A stretch of 64,000 nucleotides of DNA from Mycolicibacterium moriokaense (GTDB lineage Bacteria; Actinomycetota; Actinomycetes; Mycobacteriales; Mycobacteriaceae), in contig NZ_QQBJ01000011.1 of assembly GCF_003347205.1 (NCBI RefSeq), positions 124,001-188,000 of the forward strand, given 5' to 3'. Position 1 is the first letter of the stretch. Every line of letters starts with the position of its first letter. Under the pieces are notes generated by a model. That model was not told the origin of the DNA. It made no database searches and saw only the letters and a program-made list of their open reading frames with translations. The translations under genes and the position numbers were made by a program. Of this stretch, positions 7,959 to 15,264 are shown piece by piece.

Positions 7959-9639
7959 GTATCCGCATCTTGTCAATCTGAGCGTTCACGAACTGATCGG
8001 CGCGGCAGGCGGCGATCCATGGCAGGTCGACGCGACCATCCAGGCGGGCGCGCCCGCCGCGATCAGTGAGCTGGCCGCCGCCTTCCGCGACGCGGGGGTG
8101 TGCGTGACCGAGACCGACGAGGAGTTCGCAGCCGCCAAGAAGCGGTTCGACGCCGCGTGGGACCGCGACGACCCGGCGCATCCGACCATCAACGACTCCG
8201 CCGAAATCCAGCGTGCCACGTCGGTCCTGCACGTCAATCGCGAGAAGCTCGCCCAAGTAGGCGCCGACCTGCAGAATATCGCGGCATCTTTGGCCGAAGC
8301 GCAACGCAGCGGCCATGTGTCGATCGGCAGCCTCAACGGCAGGCTCGTGCAGATCGACAACACGATCGCAGTCGAGATCGCCCGGGCGAAGGCCGACGGC
8401 GTCCACCTGGACTGGTCGGCACTGAAGACCGCCGCGATCGCCGAGGTCAAAAGCCGGCTCGGCGAGATCAACGCGGTACGCAATGCATACAGCGGCCAGC
8501 TGAGCCGGTCCCGCGCCGACATGGCGTCAGACGGTTATGACGCCGGACCGGTTGCCGCTGTATTACCGAACCCGGATGCACCACAACAAAATACGAAGCC
8601 CCCCGGTCAGCCGGCCAATCTCGACGACGCGCTCAGCCAGATCGCAGGCGCACCCGTGCCCGCTACCGCCGCTGCAGCATCACCATCATCGATCGACCCG
8701 AAAGACATCGAGACCTTCAAGGCGACGGCAAGGGAACTGATGCGCCTCGACGGCGTGCCGCCCGAGCAGATCGAAGCCCGGCTGAACGTCATGGTCGCGC
8801 AGGCGCAGCGGGGGTTGGGGCCGACGTACCGCCCACCGCGGCCGCAGCGTCAGCCGCCGCCGGGGTTCGGAGAAGGCTTCGCCGACCGCTGGTTCACCAC
8901 CGAGCAGGGCATCAAGAACCTGCTCGGCCAGGGCGGCCCAGGCGCCCCCGGCGTCCTGGAGTCCTGGGGCGGGCTGCTCAAGGGCACCGCCGACACCGTC
9001 GTCAACCCGGCCGGCGCGGCGGTCGAAGAGATCAAGCACGCAGTGTCGTCGCCGTCCCCCGCGTACTACCTGGGCGAGAAGACCTTCGACGCCGCATCCA
9101 CGGCCGTCACCTTGCCGTGGGGTGGCGAGGGGGCGGCGGTGAGGGGAGGTCTTCCGGCACGGGTGCTCACCGAAGGCGGCGCACCGGAGGCGCTGTTGCG
9201 GGGGTGGAATCCCACCGGCGGAATGTCGTGGGAGGACTTCGGAACGCGGTACGGAACGCCCTCATCCCGTGTTTGGCCGGACAACGACGGGTTTCCTCCC
9301 GGCTACCAGCCGCAGCCCGCACACCTGCCCGAGGGGGCCATCATCGACAGGTTCGGCTCCGAGTACGGCGAATACCTCGCGCCCGATGGCACCCCGTTCG
9401 CGGATCGCGCCCTGGCGCCGGAGTCGGTCGGCAAGGACTACAACCGGTACCTGGTCACCGGTAAACCATTGCCTCCCGGCTGGCAGATCGTCGAGGGACC
9501 CGTCGAGCCCTGGTACGGGCAGACCCCTTCGCCCGGGTCGGTTCAATATAGGATTCTGGGTCCAGACGGCGTTGAGCCGACGGTCTACGAACTCGTCAGG
9601 CGGGGCATCATTGACAGATATGGACCGCCCTTTGGATGA
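7951..9639 (+). CDS. Type VII-like effector with C-terminal TNT (NAD+ glycohydrolase) domain
   Basis: A 562-residue protein. Residues 1-~200 form a helical N-terminal domain (MPEYPHLVNLSVHELIGAAG) shared with the effector at 10783. Residues ~200-240 are a Pro/Ala linker. Residues ~240-330 are a helical/Pro-rich middle, and ~330-440 a G/A-rich pretoxin region. Residues ~446-562 match the TNT toxin fold: GFPPGYQPQPAHLPEGA, IIDRFGSEYGEYLAPDGTPF, RALAPES, then VEPWYGQTPSPGSVQYRI. TNT, first known from CpnT of M. tuberculosis, hydrolyses NAD+ and kills cells. Arg (DRFG), Tyr (EYL) and Gln (WYGQ) positions expected in the active site are present. The immunity gene overlaps its 3' end. No Sec signal is visible, as expected for ESX export. 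Confidence 0.85.
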   Translation: MPEYPHLVNLSVHELIGAAGGDPWQVDATIQAGAPAAISELAAAFRDAGVCVTETDEEFAAAKKRFDAAWDRDDPAHPTINDSAEIQRATSVLHVNREKLAQVGADLQNIAASLAEAQRSGHVSIGSLNGRLVQIDNTIAVEIARAKADGVHLDWSALKTAAIAEVKSRLGEINAVRNAYSGQLSRSRADMASDGYDAGPVAAVLPNPDAPQQNTKPPGQPANLDDALSQIAGAPVPATAAAASPSSIDPKDIETFKATARELMRLDGVPPEQIEARLNVMVAQAQRGLGPTYRPPRPQRQPPPGFGEGFADRWFTTEQGIKNLLGQGGPGAPGVLESWGGLLKGTADTVVNPAGAAVEEIKHAVSSPSPAYYLGEKTFDAASTAVTLPWGGEGAAVRGGLPARVLTEGGAPEALLRGWNPTGGMSWEDFGTRYGTPSSRVWPDNDGFPPGYQPQPAHLPEGAIIDRFGSEYGEYLAPDGTPFADRALAPESVGKDYNRYLVTGKPLPPGWQIVEGPVEPWYGQTPSPGSVQYRILGPDGVEPTVYELVRRGIIDRYGPPFG

Positions 9640-10033
9640 AAAGTCCAGCGAATTGCAGACGGAACTCAACGGGCTCGCGGAGAGGCTCGGAGTTCGACCC
9701 ATGGCCGTCGGACTGCGAACGAACGACGACCTCAACATCTTCGTCGACGACGCCGGCAACTACCATTTCACCTACTACGAGCGGGGAAAGCTGGGCTTCG
9801 ACCGCATCGGCGGCCTCGATGACGTTCTCTACTGGTTCTGTCAGGGAGTTGTCGCCGATGAAGCCGCCACACGAGTGGGCGATCGGGCGGAGCGCTTCAA
9901 GTACGAGTACAAGGTACTGAGCCGATTCAGTGTCGACTGGGCGAAGAGAAATGTCCGTGAGACCGCAGCGCTTTTTCGTAACGGCCAGCCGGAAGACATC
10001 GCCTTGCTCCCCGACATCGGCGAACCGTTGTAA
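9620..10033 (+). CDS. Immunity protein for the TNT toxin (Imm63-like), copy 1
   Basis: A 137-residue acidic protein. I chose ATG 9620, which overlaps the toxin's last 20 bases; TTG 9632 is an alternative that aligns better with the start of copy 2. It contains DDLNIFVDDAGNYHFTYYERG, LDDVLYWFCQ, then an R-x-F-x-Y-x(3)-L helix (AERFKYEYKVLSRF) and DWAKR. This pattern, with ERG, a Leu-Asp-x-Val-Leu-Tyr-Trp helix and a C-terminal Trp helix, resembles the Imm63 family of polymorphic-toxin immunity proteins as I remember it. Position directly after a toxin domain supports the role. It should bind and block the TNT domain in the producing cytoplasm. No data here show binding. Confidence 0.75.
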   Translation: MDRPLDEKSSELQTELNGLAERLGVRPMAVGLRTNDDLNIFVDDAGNYHFTYYERGKLGFDRIGGLDDVLYWFCQGVVADEAATRVGDRAERFKYEYKVLSRFSVDWAKRNVRETAALFRNGQPEDIALLPDIGEPL

Positions 10034-10062
10034 ATCTTGGACACTCGCGGGTGCGCGAGAAT

Positions 10063-10072
10063 GACTGGCCTG
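10063..10072. repeat. Short repeat GACTGGCCTG after immunity copy 1 (second copy at 10721-10730)
   Basis: The same 10-mer lies about 30 bp after the stop of each immunity gene, followed in both places by TG or CG-rich sequence ending in AATTG. Together with the paralogous genes this shows that the immunity gene was duplicated with some of its 3' flank. Confidence 0.6.
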
Positions 10073-10101
10073 TGCCGCAATTGTCGTCATGATGACGCGA
10101 C

Positions 10102-10254
10102 CGCTACGAGGTCACCGAGGAGCCGTTCCGTCGGGCCGGCGGATCGTCGAAGGGCCTGTGGAGCCGTGGTACGACAAGACCCCATTGCCAGGAGCGGTTT
10201 CATAAGGTCGTCGACCCAGATGGGCCGGCGACAGTGTTTGTCAAACGTAAATAA
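10102..10254 (+). pseudogene. Frameshifted remnant of a second TNT toxin C-terminus
   Basis: Three short frames reconstruct the end of a TNT domain. At 10102-10140 the frame reads RYEVTEEPFRRAG, matching RYLVTGKPLPPGW of the intact toxin. Frame shifted, 10140-10205 reads RIVEGPVEPWYDKTPLPGAVS then stop, matching QIVEGPVEPWYGQTPSPGSV. Back in the first frame, 10204-10254 reads KVVDPDGPATVFVKRK then stop, matching YRILGPDGVEPTVYELV. There are two frame breaks and no upstream effector body, so it cannot make a working toxin. It sits directly before the second immunity gene, as a displaced toxin tail would. Divergence from the intact TNT indicates a different allele rather than a recent copy. Confidence 0.75.
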
Positions 10255-10257
10255 GGA

Positions 10258-10689
10258 GTGTTGAAGGAATTGGACCCGTCCTCGGATTCGAAATCCCGTG
10301 ACCTTCAAGCCGAGATCAACCGTCTGGCAGAGGAACTCGGCGTTCGCCCGTTGACGGTCGAGTTCCCCCCGCGGACCGCTGACGATATCAACATCTTCGT
10401 CGACGACGACGGTACCTACCACTTCGCCTACTACGAACGCGGAAAGGTCGGTTTCGACCGAGTCGGAAGCCTCGACCACATTCGGTACTGGTATTGCGAA
10501 AACGTCGTGCACGATCTCTCAAGAGGCATTGTCGACCGCAAAGAGCGCTTCCTTTTCGAGTATCAGACGCTGAGTCGCCACAACCCCGACTGGGGCAAGA
10601 GATATGTACGCGACCTCGCAGAGTTTTTCCGCAGCATCTCAAAGCCGCAAGACCTTGCGCTCCTCCCCGACATCGGCGAATCGCTGTAG
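10258..10689 (+). CDS. Immunity protein (Imm63-like), copy 2, behind the toxin remnant
   Basis: About 143 residues, paralogous to copy 1 across its whole length: DDINIFVDDDGTYHFAYYERG, IRYWYCENVV, RFLFEYQTLSRHNPDWGKR, and the shared ending ALLPDIGES. The start is uncertain: GTG 10258, TTG 10261 or TTG 10270 are possible. AAGGAG at 10253-10258 is best spaced for TTG 10270, which gives a protein starting LDPSSDS, like copy 1. Its own toxin is now only a remnant, so it is an orphan immunity gene. It may still protect against sister cells that carry the other TNT allele. Confidence 0.75.
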   Translation: MLKELDPSSDSKSRDLQAEINRLAEELGVRPLTVEFPPRTADDINIFVDDDGTYHFAYYERGKVGFDRVGSLDHIRYWYCENVVHDLSRGIVDRKERFLFEYQTLSRHNPDWGKRYVRDLAEFFRSISKPQDLALLPDIGESL

Positions 10690-10782
10690 TCGTCGAGCGC
10701 CTGTCGGCGGCGATGACAACGACTGGCCTGCGGTGAAATTGATGCGCCGAGCAGCGCTACGGCGACGGTAACCTGAATCCTG

Positions 10783-12300
10783 ATGCCCGAGTATCCGCAG
10801 CTCGTGTACCTGAGCGTGCCGGAACTCATCGGCGCAGCAGGGGGCGACCCCTGGCACGTCGATGCCACCATCCAGGCGGGTTCGCCCGGCGAGATCAGTG
10901 AGTTGGCCACCTCGTTCCGCAACGCGGGCGTGTGCATGACCGAAACCGACGACGAGTTCAATGCCGCCAAGAGGCGCTTCGATGTGGCCTGGGACCGCGA
11001 CGACCCGGCACACCCCATCAACGACGCCGAAGAGATCCGACGCGCGACGCAGTGGCTGAAGCTGAGCAAGGAACAGATGGCCAAAGTGTCCGCGGACCTG
11101 CAGAACATCGCGGCGACACTCGCCGAAGCCCAACGCAGTGGCCACATCTCCATCGGCAACCTCAACGCCCGGCTGGTCCAACTCGACAACACGATCGCCG
11201 CCGAGATCGCGCAGGCGCGGGCCGACGGAGTCAACCTGGACTGGTCAGAGCTGAAGGCGGCGGCGATCGACGCCACCAGTCAATCGCTCAAAGATATGAC
11301 CGCGGTGCGTGACTCGTACGGCACCAAGCTCAGCGAGGCGCAGCTGGAAATGGCCGCCGACGGCTACGACACCGATGCGCTCGCCGGCGGCGAAGGTCAG
11401 GGTGAGCAGTCGGCTCAGGATCAGGCCGACCGTGCCGGCGAGAAGTACGACGAAACCCAACGTGCCGCCGACGAGGCCCTGGTGAACAGCGCCGGCCCGA
11501 TGACACCGGAAAAGCAGGCAGCCGCCGCACGCCTGCGCGACTTCGCCACGGTCAACGATCCCAACGCCAACCCCTACGCGAAGCAGTACGCGGGTGAGCG
11601 CCTCGACGACTTCAACATGTCCCGCTTCGTCGGGCCTCTGCCCGCCGACCCGGTGCTAGGCATGGACCCCCGCCACCAGGCGCAGGTCCGGCTGGACTAC
11701 CAGCGCAAGCTCGAGGCGGGTCTGCTCGGGTCGCCGATGAGCCCCGATGCGGCCACCGCCTACCTGGACAGCTGCGACACGCAGGCGCGCGCGATGGTGC
11801 TGAACCGCGCCGAGCAGCAGCTGAGAAGTATGGGGTTCTCCGATGACGGCATCACGAAGATCATGCTCGGCGGCGGGTCTCTGTCCAACAGCATCGGCAC
11901 CGGTGTCGAGCGATACGGAGATTCCGTGGAAACGGGCAAGCATGCCCTGGCCGGGCTTTCCAAGGCCGACGCCGAACTGTTCTCGAAGTGGGGTGGGCGA
12001 GTCGGCTGGGTTGGCAATGGAGTTCAATTCGCGGTGGCGATCTCCGATTTCCTCGACGGCGGTGACACTCGCTACGAGGACCTCGGCAAAGCCGTCGGCG
12101 GCATAGGCGGCGGCTGGCTGGGCGGCATGGGAGCAGGCGCTGCTGTCGGCTCCTTCGGCGGGCCGCTCACCGCCGCAGGCGCGGCGATCATCGGCGGTCT
12201 GCTCGGCGGCTTCGCCGGATCTGACATCGGTGGCGATATCGGAGGTCTCTTCGATCCGAAGCTTCCGCTCGGCGCCGGCGGTGGCGGTGGAAGCTGGTAG
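10783..12300 (+). CDS. Type VII-like effector with glycine-zipper C-terminus (putative pore-forming toxin)
   Basis: A 505-residue protein. Residues 1-~200 are closely similar to the TNT effector (same MPEYP start, DPWHVDATIQAG, AWDRDDPAHP, ADLQNIAATLAEAQRSGH). Residues ~200-260 are charged and coiled-coil-like. Residues ~260-400 are helical with SPDAATAYLDSCDTQARA, which resembles a TPR-like region common in mycobacterial ESX-linked proteins. Residues ~435-505 are strongly Gly/Ala rich and hydrophobic, with repeated GxxxG (GGIGGGWLGGMGAGAAVG, IIGGLLGGFAG), a glycine zipper that could insert into membranes. A small membrane protein follows 5 bp later. Compare the streptococcal T7SS toxin TelE, which uses a glycine zipper and a membrane immunity protein. 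Toxicity is inferred. Confidence 0.7.
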   Translation: MPEYPQLVYLSVPELIGAAGGDPWHVDATIQAGSPGEISELATSFRNAGVCMTETDDEFNAAKRRFDVAWDRDDPAHPINDAEEIRRATQWLKLSKEQMAKVSADLQNIAATLAEAQRSGHISIGNLNARLVQLDNTIAAEIAQARADGVNLDWSELKAAAIDATSQSLKDMTAVRDSYGTKLSEAQLEMAADGYDTDALAGGEGQGEQSAQDQADRAGEKYDETQRAADEALVNSAGPMTPEKQAAAARLRDFATVNDPNANPYAKQYAGERLDDFNMSRFVGPLPADPVLGMDPRHQAQVRLDYQRKLEAGLLGSPMSPDAATAYLDSCDTQARAMVLNRAEQQLRSMGFSDDGITKIMLGGGSLSNSIGTGVERYGDSVETGKHALAGLSKADAELFSKWGGRVGWVGNGVQFAVAISDFLDGGDTRYEDLGKAVGGIGGGWLGGMGAGAAVGSFGGPLTAAGAAIIGGLLGGFAGSDIGGDIGGLFDPKLPLGAGGGGGSW

Positions 12301-12305
12301 GACAG

Positions 12306-12653
12306 ATGGTGGATTACCCGGCTGTGTTGAAGACGCTCGGTTACGCAGGCCTCGGGTCGATAGTTCTGAGCGGATTGGGCGCAATGGTGCCCTGGAAGTC
12401 GCGGCGCCTTTCGACGGCGTCGATTCAGCGGCGCGTCTACTGGATCGGATGCGTCGTGGCGGCCGCGCTGCTCTTCGCCTCCCAGATTCCGGATTGGCAG
12501 GCGGGCACGATCATCGCGTTCGCAGTGGTGTTCGTGATGGTGGGTACCGCGTGGCGATTCACCTCCCACCTCAAAGTCGGCGGCCGGATCTATGCGGCGG
12601 GCCATTACCACAGGCAGCCCGACCCGCCGCCCGCACTCGGCGACGACAACTGA
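12306..12653 (+). CDS. Small membrane protein, candidate immunity protein for the preceding effector
   Basis: A 115-residue protein with three likely membrane segments: residues ~13-28 (YAGLGSIVLSGLGAMV), ~46-60 (WIGCVVAAALLFASQI) and ~66-82 (AGTIIAFAVVFVMVGTA). The C-terminal tail is charged and proline rich. It begins five bases after the effector stop and is on the same strand. I do not recognise a family. Membrane immunity proteins commonly protect against pore-forming toxins, so its position next to a glycine-zipper effector suggests that role. Confidence 0.65.
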   Translation: MVDYPAVLKTLGYAGLGSIVLSGLGAMVPWKSRRLSTASIQRRVYWIGCVVAAALLFASQIPDWQAGTIIAFAVVFVMVGTAWRFTSHLKVGGRIYAAGHYHRQPDPPPALGDDN

Positions 12654-13053
12654 GACCTCGCCGACGCGATCCAATTGCCAGTGGCACATTGCATAGTTTT
12701 CGGCTGAAGCCAATCAAAAGAGTTCCACTTGGCAAATGATTTTTATGCGGCACCATCGCGCCAATATTGGCACCGGAACCGCAATGCGCCTCGGGTGGCG
12801 CACTTGCCGGATCCACCAGTAATTCATTGCGATCAGGCAAGCACGGTTTCGAACTGCGACGACGGCGCCTGGCGAGCCGACCTGGGCCGATCGGGGCCGA
12901 CCGGTCCGCGAGCTTTACGGTCGCGACAATTTGTCGAAAGCGCCCCGCTCCTACGACACCAGTGGCAAACTCCAACTGATCATGATGCATCACTCCGATG
13001 GCGAGTTCATCGGGGTCGATGGCCGGTGATCAGGCTGACTATTGGGAGCTGTC
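12654..13053. other. 400-bp intergenic region, lower GC, no convincing gene
   Basis: The first half is AT-richer than its surroundings and includes the palindrome CCAATATTGG (about 12760) and TTGCCAGTGGCA. The second half has a protein-like stretch in one frame (12907-13029, RELYGRDNLSK to GEFIGVDGR then stop) without a start codon or recognisable family; it may be a gene remnant. The end carries the ribosome-binding site GGGAG (13044-13048) of the following gene. No terminator was identified. Confidence 0.5.
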
Positions 13054-14520
13054 ATGGGCAAACACCGCAGCGCACGACACCCGGCACAGCGCCGAGCCGT
13101 CCTGGTGGGTGCGGCCACCGCGGCGATGCTGGTCGGGTTGGGCACGCCGATTGCCACCGCCGACGACGGCACCGCCACCAAACCCGGCTCGAAGAACACT
13201 CCGGACCGTGGGCACGCCCCAATCGGAGCCGGCGTCAAGAACCGCCTCAGCGAGGTCCGTACGGTCGGCGGGCGATCCTCGACCAACTTCGCCCCAACCG
13301 CCGGCGCCGCGGCGATCTCCGGTCACCAGATCAACCACGGCAGCCAAGGCACAGGCAACACCAATTCGGGGCAAAACACCGTCGCCAACGGCAGCCACGG
13401 CATCAACGTCTTCCGCATCGCAGACAACAACACGTTGGCGGCCAACAACACCGTCACCGGCCGCCACAGCTACGGCACCAACCTGACCGTCATGGGTGAC
13501 GCGAACGTCATCGCAGGCATCAACAACGTCGTTGGTGACGATAGCCGGGGCAGCAACACCGCCGTCATGGGTGACGCGAACGTCGAGTCGGGCTTCAACA
13601 CCGTCGCCGGCGACGGCAGCGGGGGCGCCAACACCGCCGTACTAGGCGACGGGAACGCGGAATCCGGTCGCAACCGAGTGTTTGGCGACGGCAGTTGGGG
13701 CACGAACCGGGCGATTCTGGGCAACAACAACAGTCTCTCCGGCCTCAACGAGATCCGCGGCGACGGCAGCGGGGGCGCCAACACGGCCATCCTGGGTGAC
13801 AACAACACCTCCTCCGGCTTCAACGAGGTCGACGGCGCCGGCAGCTGGGGTGCCAACCAGGCGTTCCTAGGCAACAACAACAAATCGTCCGGCTTCAACC
13901 AAGTCATCGGAGACGGCAGCCGGGGCGCCAATACGGCCATCCTGGGTGACGGAAACCCCGCCTCCGGTTACAACTACGTCAATGGCAGCGGCAGCCTGGG
14001 GAGAAACCTGGCGGTCGCGGGTGACGGAAACGGCGACTCCGGCCGCAACGTCATCTACGGCGACAACAGCGTGGGCACCAACCTGGCCTTCCTGGGCAAC
14101 GCCAACCAGTCCTCCGGCATCAACTACATCGTGGGGTCGAGCACCTCGGGCAGAAACCTGGCGGTCGTGGGGGATCACACGCACAACACCGGAAACAACA
14201 CCGTTTATGGGAACAACAGCTGGGGCATGAACCTGGCGGTAGTGGGGGATCACACGACCGACTCGGGCAACAACATCATCAACGGTGATGGCATCTCGGG
14301 AACCAACGTGGCATTCGTGGGCAGGGGCAGCAGCGGCTCGGGCAACAACATCGGCGAAGGCCTGAACTTCGTGTTCGTGGGCGCCGGCAGCCAAGAGTCG
14401 GGCAACAACATCGGCGAAGGGATCAACATCGCCATAGTTCCGCCCAACTCGACCGGTGTGGGCAACTGCTCTAGCTCGCTGTGTGTCAATCTGTTTGGCG
14501 TCCAGCTACTGGGGGCGTAG
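13054..14520 (+). CDS. Secreted protein of 25-residue Asn/Gly-rich repeats, probable beta-solenoid
   Basis: A 488-residue protein. ATG 13054 follows GGGAG at good spacing; TTG 13042 would overlap that site. The N-terminus is a Sec signal: basic GKHRSARHPAQRR, hydrophobic AVLVGAATAAMLVGLG, then a likely cut after PIATA. After a short linker come eleven exact 25-residue repeats of the form GDGSxGxNxAxLGDxNxxSGxNxVx, then a shorter irregular cap and a final pair of cysteines (GNCSSSLCVNLFG) that could form a disulfide. Regular Asn and small hydrophobic positions suggest a right-handed parallel beta-helix with Asn ladders. It is likely exported and wall-associated or released. I know no named family. 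It may be an adhesin or surface fibre; function unknown. Confidence 0.75.
   Translation: MGKHRSARHPAQRRAVLVGAATAAMLVGLGTPIATADDGTATKPGSKNTPDRGHAPIGAGVKNRLSEVRTVGGRSSTNFAPTAGAAAISGHQINHGSQGTGNTNSGQNTVANGSHGINVFRIADNNTLAANNTVTGRHSYGTNLTVMGDANVIAGINNVVGDDSRGSNTAVMGDANVESGFNTVAGDGSGGANTAVLGDGNAESGRNRVFGDGSWGTNRAILGNNNSLSGLNEIRGDGSGGANTAILGDNNTSSGFNEVDGAGSWGANQAFLGNNNKSSGFNQVIGDGSRGANTAILGDGNPASGYNYVNGSGSLGRNLAVAGDGNGDSGRNVIYGDNSVGTNLAFLGNANQSSGINYIVGSSTSGRNLAVVGDHTHNTGNNTVYGNNSWGMNLAVVGDHTTDSGNNIINGDGISGTNVAFVGRGSSGSGNNIGEGLNFVFVGAGSQESGNNIGEGINIAIVPPNSTGVGNCSSSLCVNLFGVQLLGA
13459..14283 (+). repeat. Eleven in-frame 75-bp tandem repeats
   Basis: Units begin at 13459, 13534, 13609, 13684, 13759, 13834, 13909, 13984, 14059, 14134 and 14209 with no insertion or deletion. 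DNA copies have diverged but key codons (NTxxTxGGxGAC, TCCGGC, AAC) recur. A twelfth unit from 14284 starts the same way, then shortens. Confidence 0.85.
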
Positions 14521-14590
14521 GGCGATCCGAGGCAGCCCGACCCTCCGTCTGCGCTCAACGGCGATCGCTGACATCGCATAGAGTCCCGGT

Positions 14591-15247
14591 ATGCGCGTCG
14601 TCATAGCGGGCGGACACGGAAAGATCGCACTAATACTCGAACGGCTGCTCTCCGAGCGCGGTGACAGCGTCGCGGGGATCATCCGCAACCGTGATCAGGC
14701 CGCCGATGTGACGGCCGCCGGCGCCGAACCGGTGGTCATCGACCTGGAAAAGACGTGGCTCGACAAGGTCGCACACCATCTCAGTGACGCCGACGCCGTC
14801 GTCTTCGCCGCGGGCGCCGGGCCCGGCAGCGGGGCGGCCCGCAAGGACACCGTCGACCGCGATGCCGCCATCCTGTTCGCCAACGCGGCCGAGGCCGCGG
14901 GCGTGCAGCGCTACGTGATGGTCTCGGCCATGGCGGCCGACCCGCAGGCCACCGCCGACGACGAGGTGTTCCAGGCCTACCTGCGCGCGAAAGGCGCTGC
15001 CGACGAAGCGATCCGGGCCCGTACCGCATTGACGTCGACGATCGTGCGGCCGGGCATGCTGACCGACGACGCGGGAACCGGACGCGTCGCCATCGCGGAG
15101 TCCACCGGCAGGGGAAGCATTCCGCGCGAAGACGTGGCGGCCGTGCTGGTCGCGGTGCTCGACAACCCGGCCACCGCGGGCACGACCTTCGAACTCATCG
15201 GCGGCCAGACGCCGATCGCCGAAGCGGTGGCCGCCCTCTCGGGCTGA
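14591..15247 (+). CDS. NAD(P)H-binding atypical SDR (YwnB/HSCARG-like)
   Basis: A 218-residue single-domain Rossmann protein starting MRVVIAGGHGKIALILERLL, with an altered dinucleotide motif GGHGKIA instead of GxxGxxG. It has VFAAGAGPGSG, YVMVSAMAADP and a VRPGMLTDD segment, typical of atypical SDRs that bind NADPH and act as sensors or small reductases rather than classical Tyr-Lys dehydrogenases. It lies 17 bp before the EchA2-like gene on the same strand and may be co-transcribed. Substrate unknown. Confidence 0.8.
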   Translation: MRVVIAGGHGKIALILERLLSERGDSVAGIIRNRDQAADVTAAGAEPVVIDLEKTWLDKVAHHLSDADAVVFAAGAGPGSGAARKDTVDRDAAILFANAAEAAGVQRYVMVSAMAADPQATADDEVFQAYLRAKGAADEAIRARTALTSTIVRPGMLTDDAGTGRVAIAESTGRGSIPREDVAAVLVAVLDNPATAGTTFELIGGQTPIAEAVAALSG

Positions 15248-15264
15248 CCCGCGATACTGCAGGC

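Noticed and set aside
7951-11400. Two near-identical effector N-termini as an assembly duplication
   Set aside because: They differ at about a third of residues, including a one-residue gap, so they are true paralogues.
12729-13499. Open frame of 256 codons spanning the spacer and the start of the repeat protein
   Set aside because: Overlaps the signal peptide and repeats of the real gene in another frame; no ribosome-binding site, low-complexity translation.
13459-14283. Regular 75-bp periodicity resembling a CRISPR array
   Set aside because: Units are diverged along their whole length, coding and in frame, with no constant repeat/unique spacer pattern and no cas genes.
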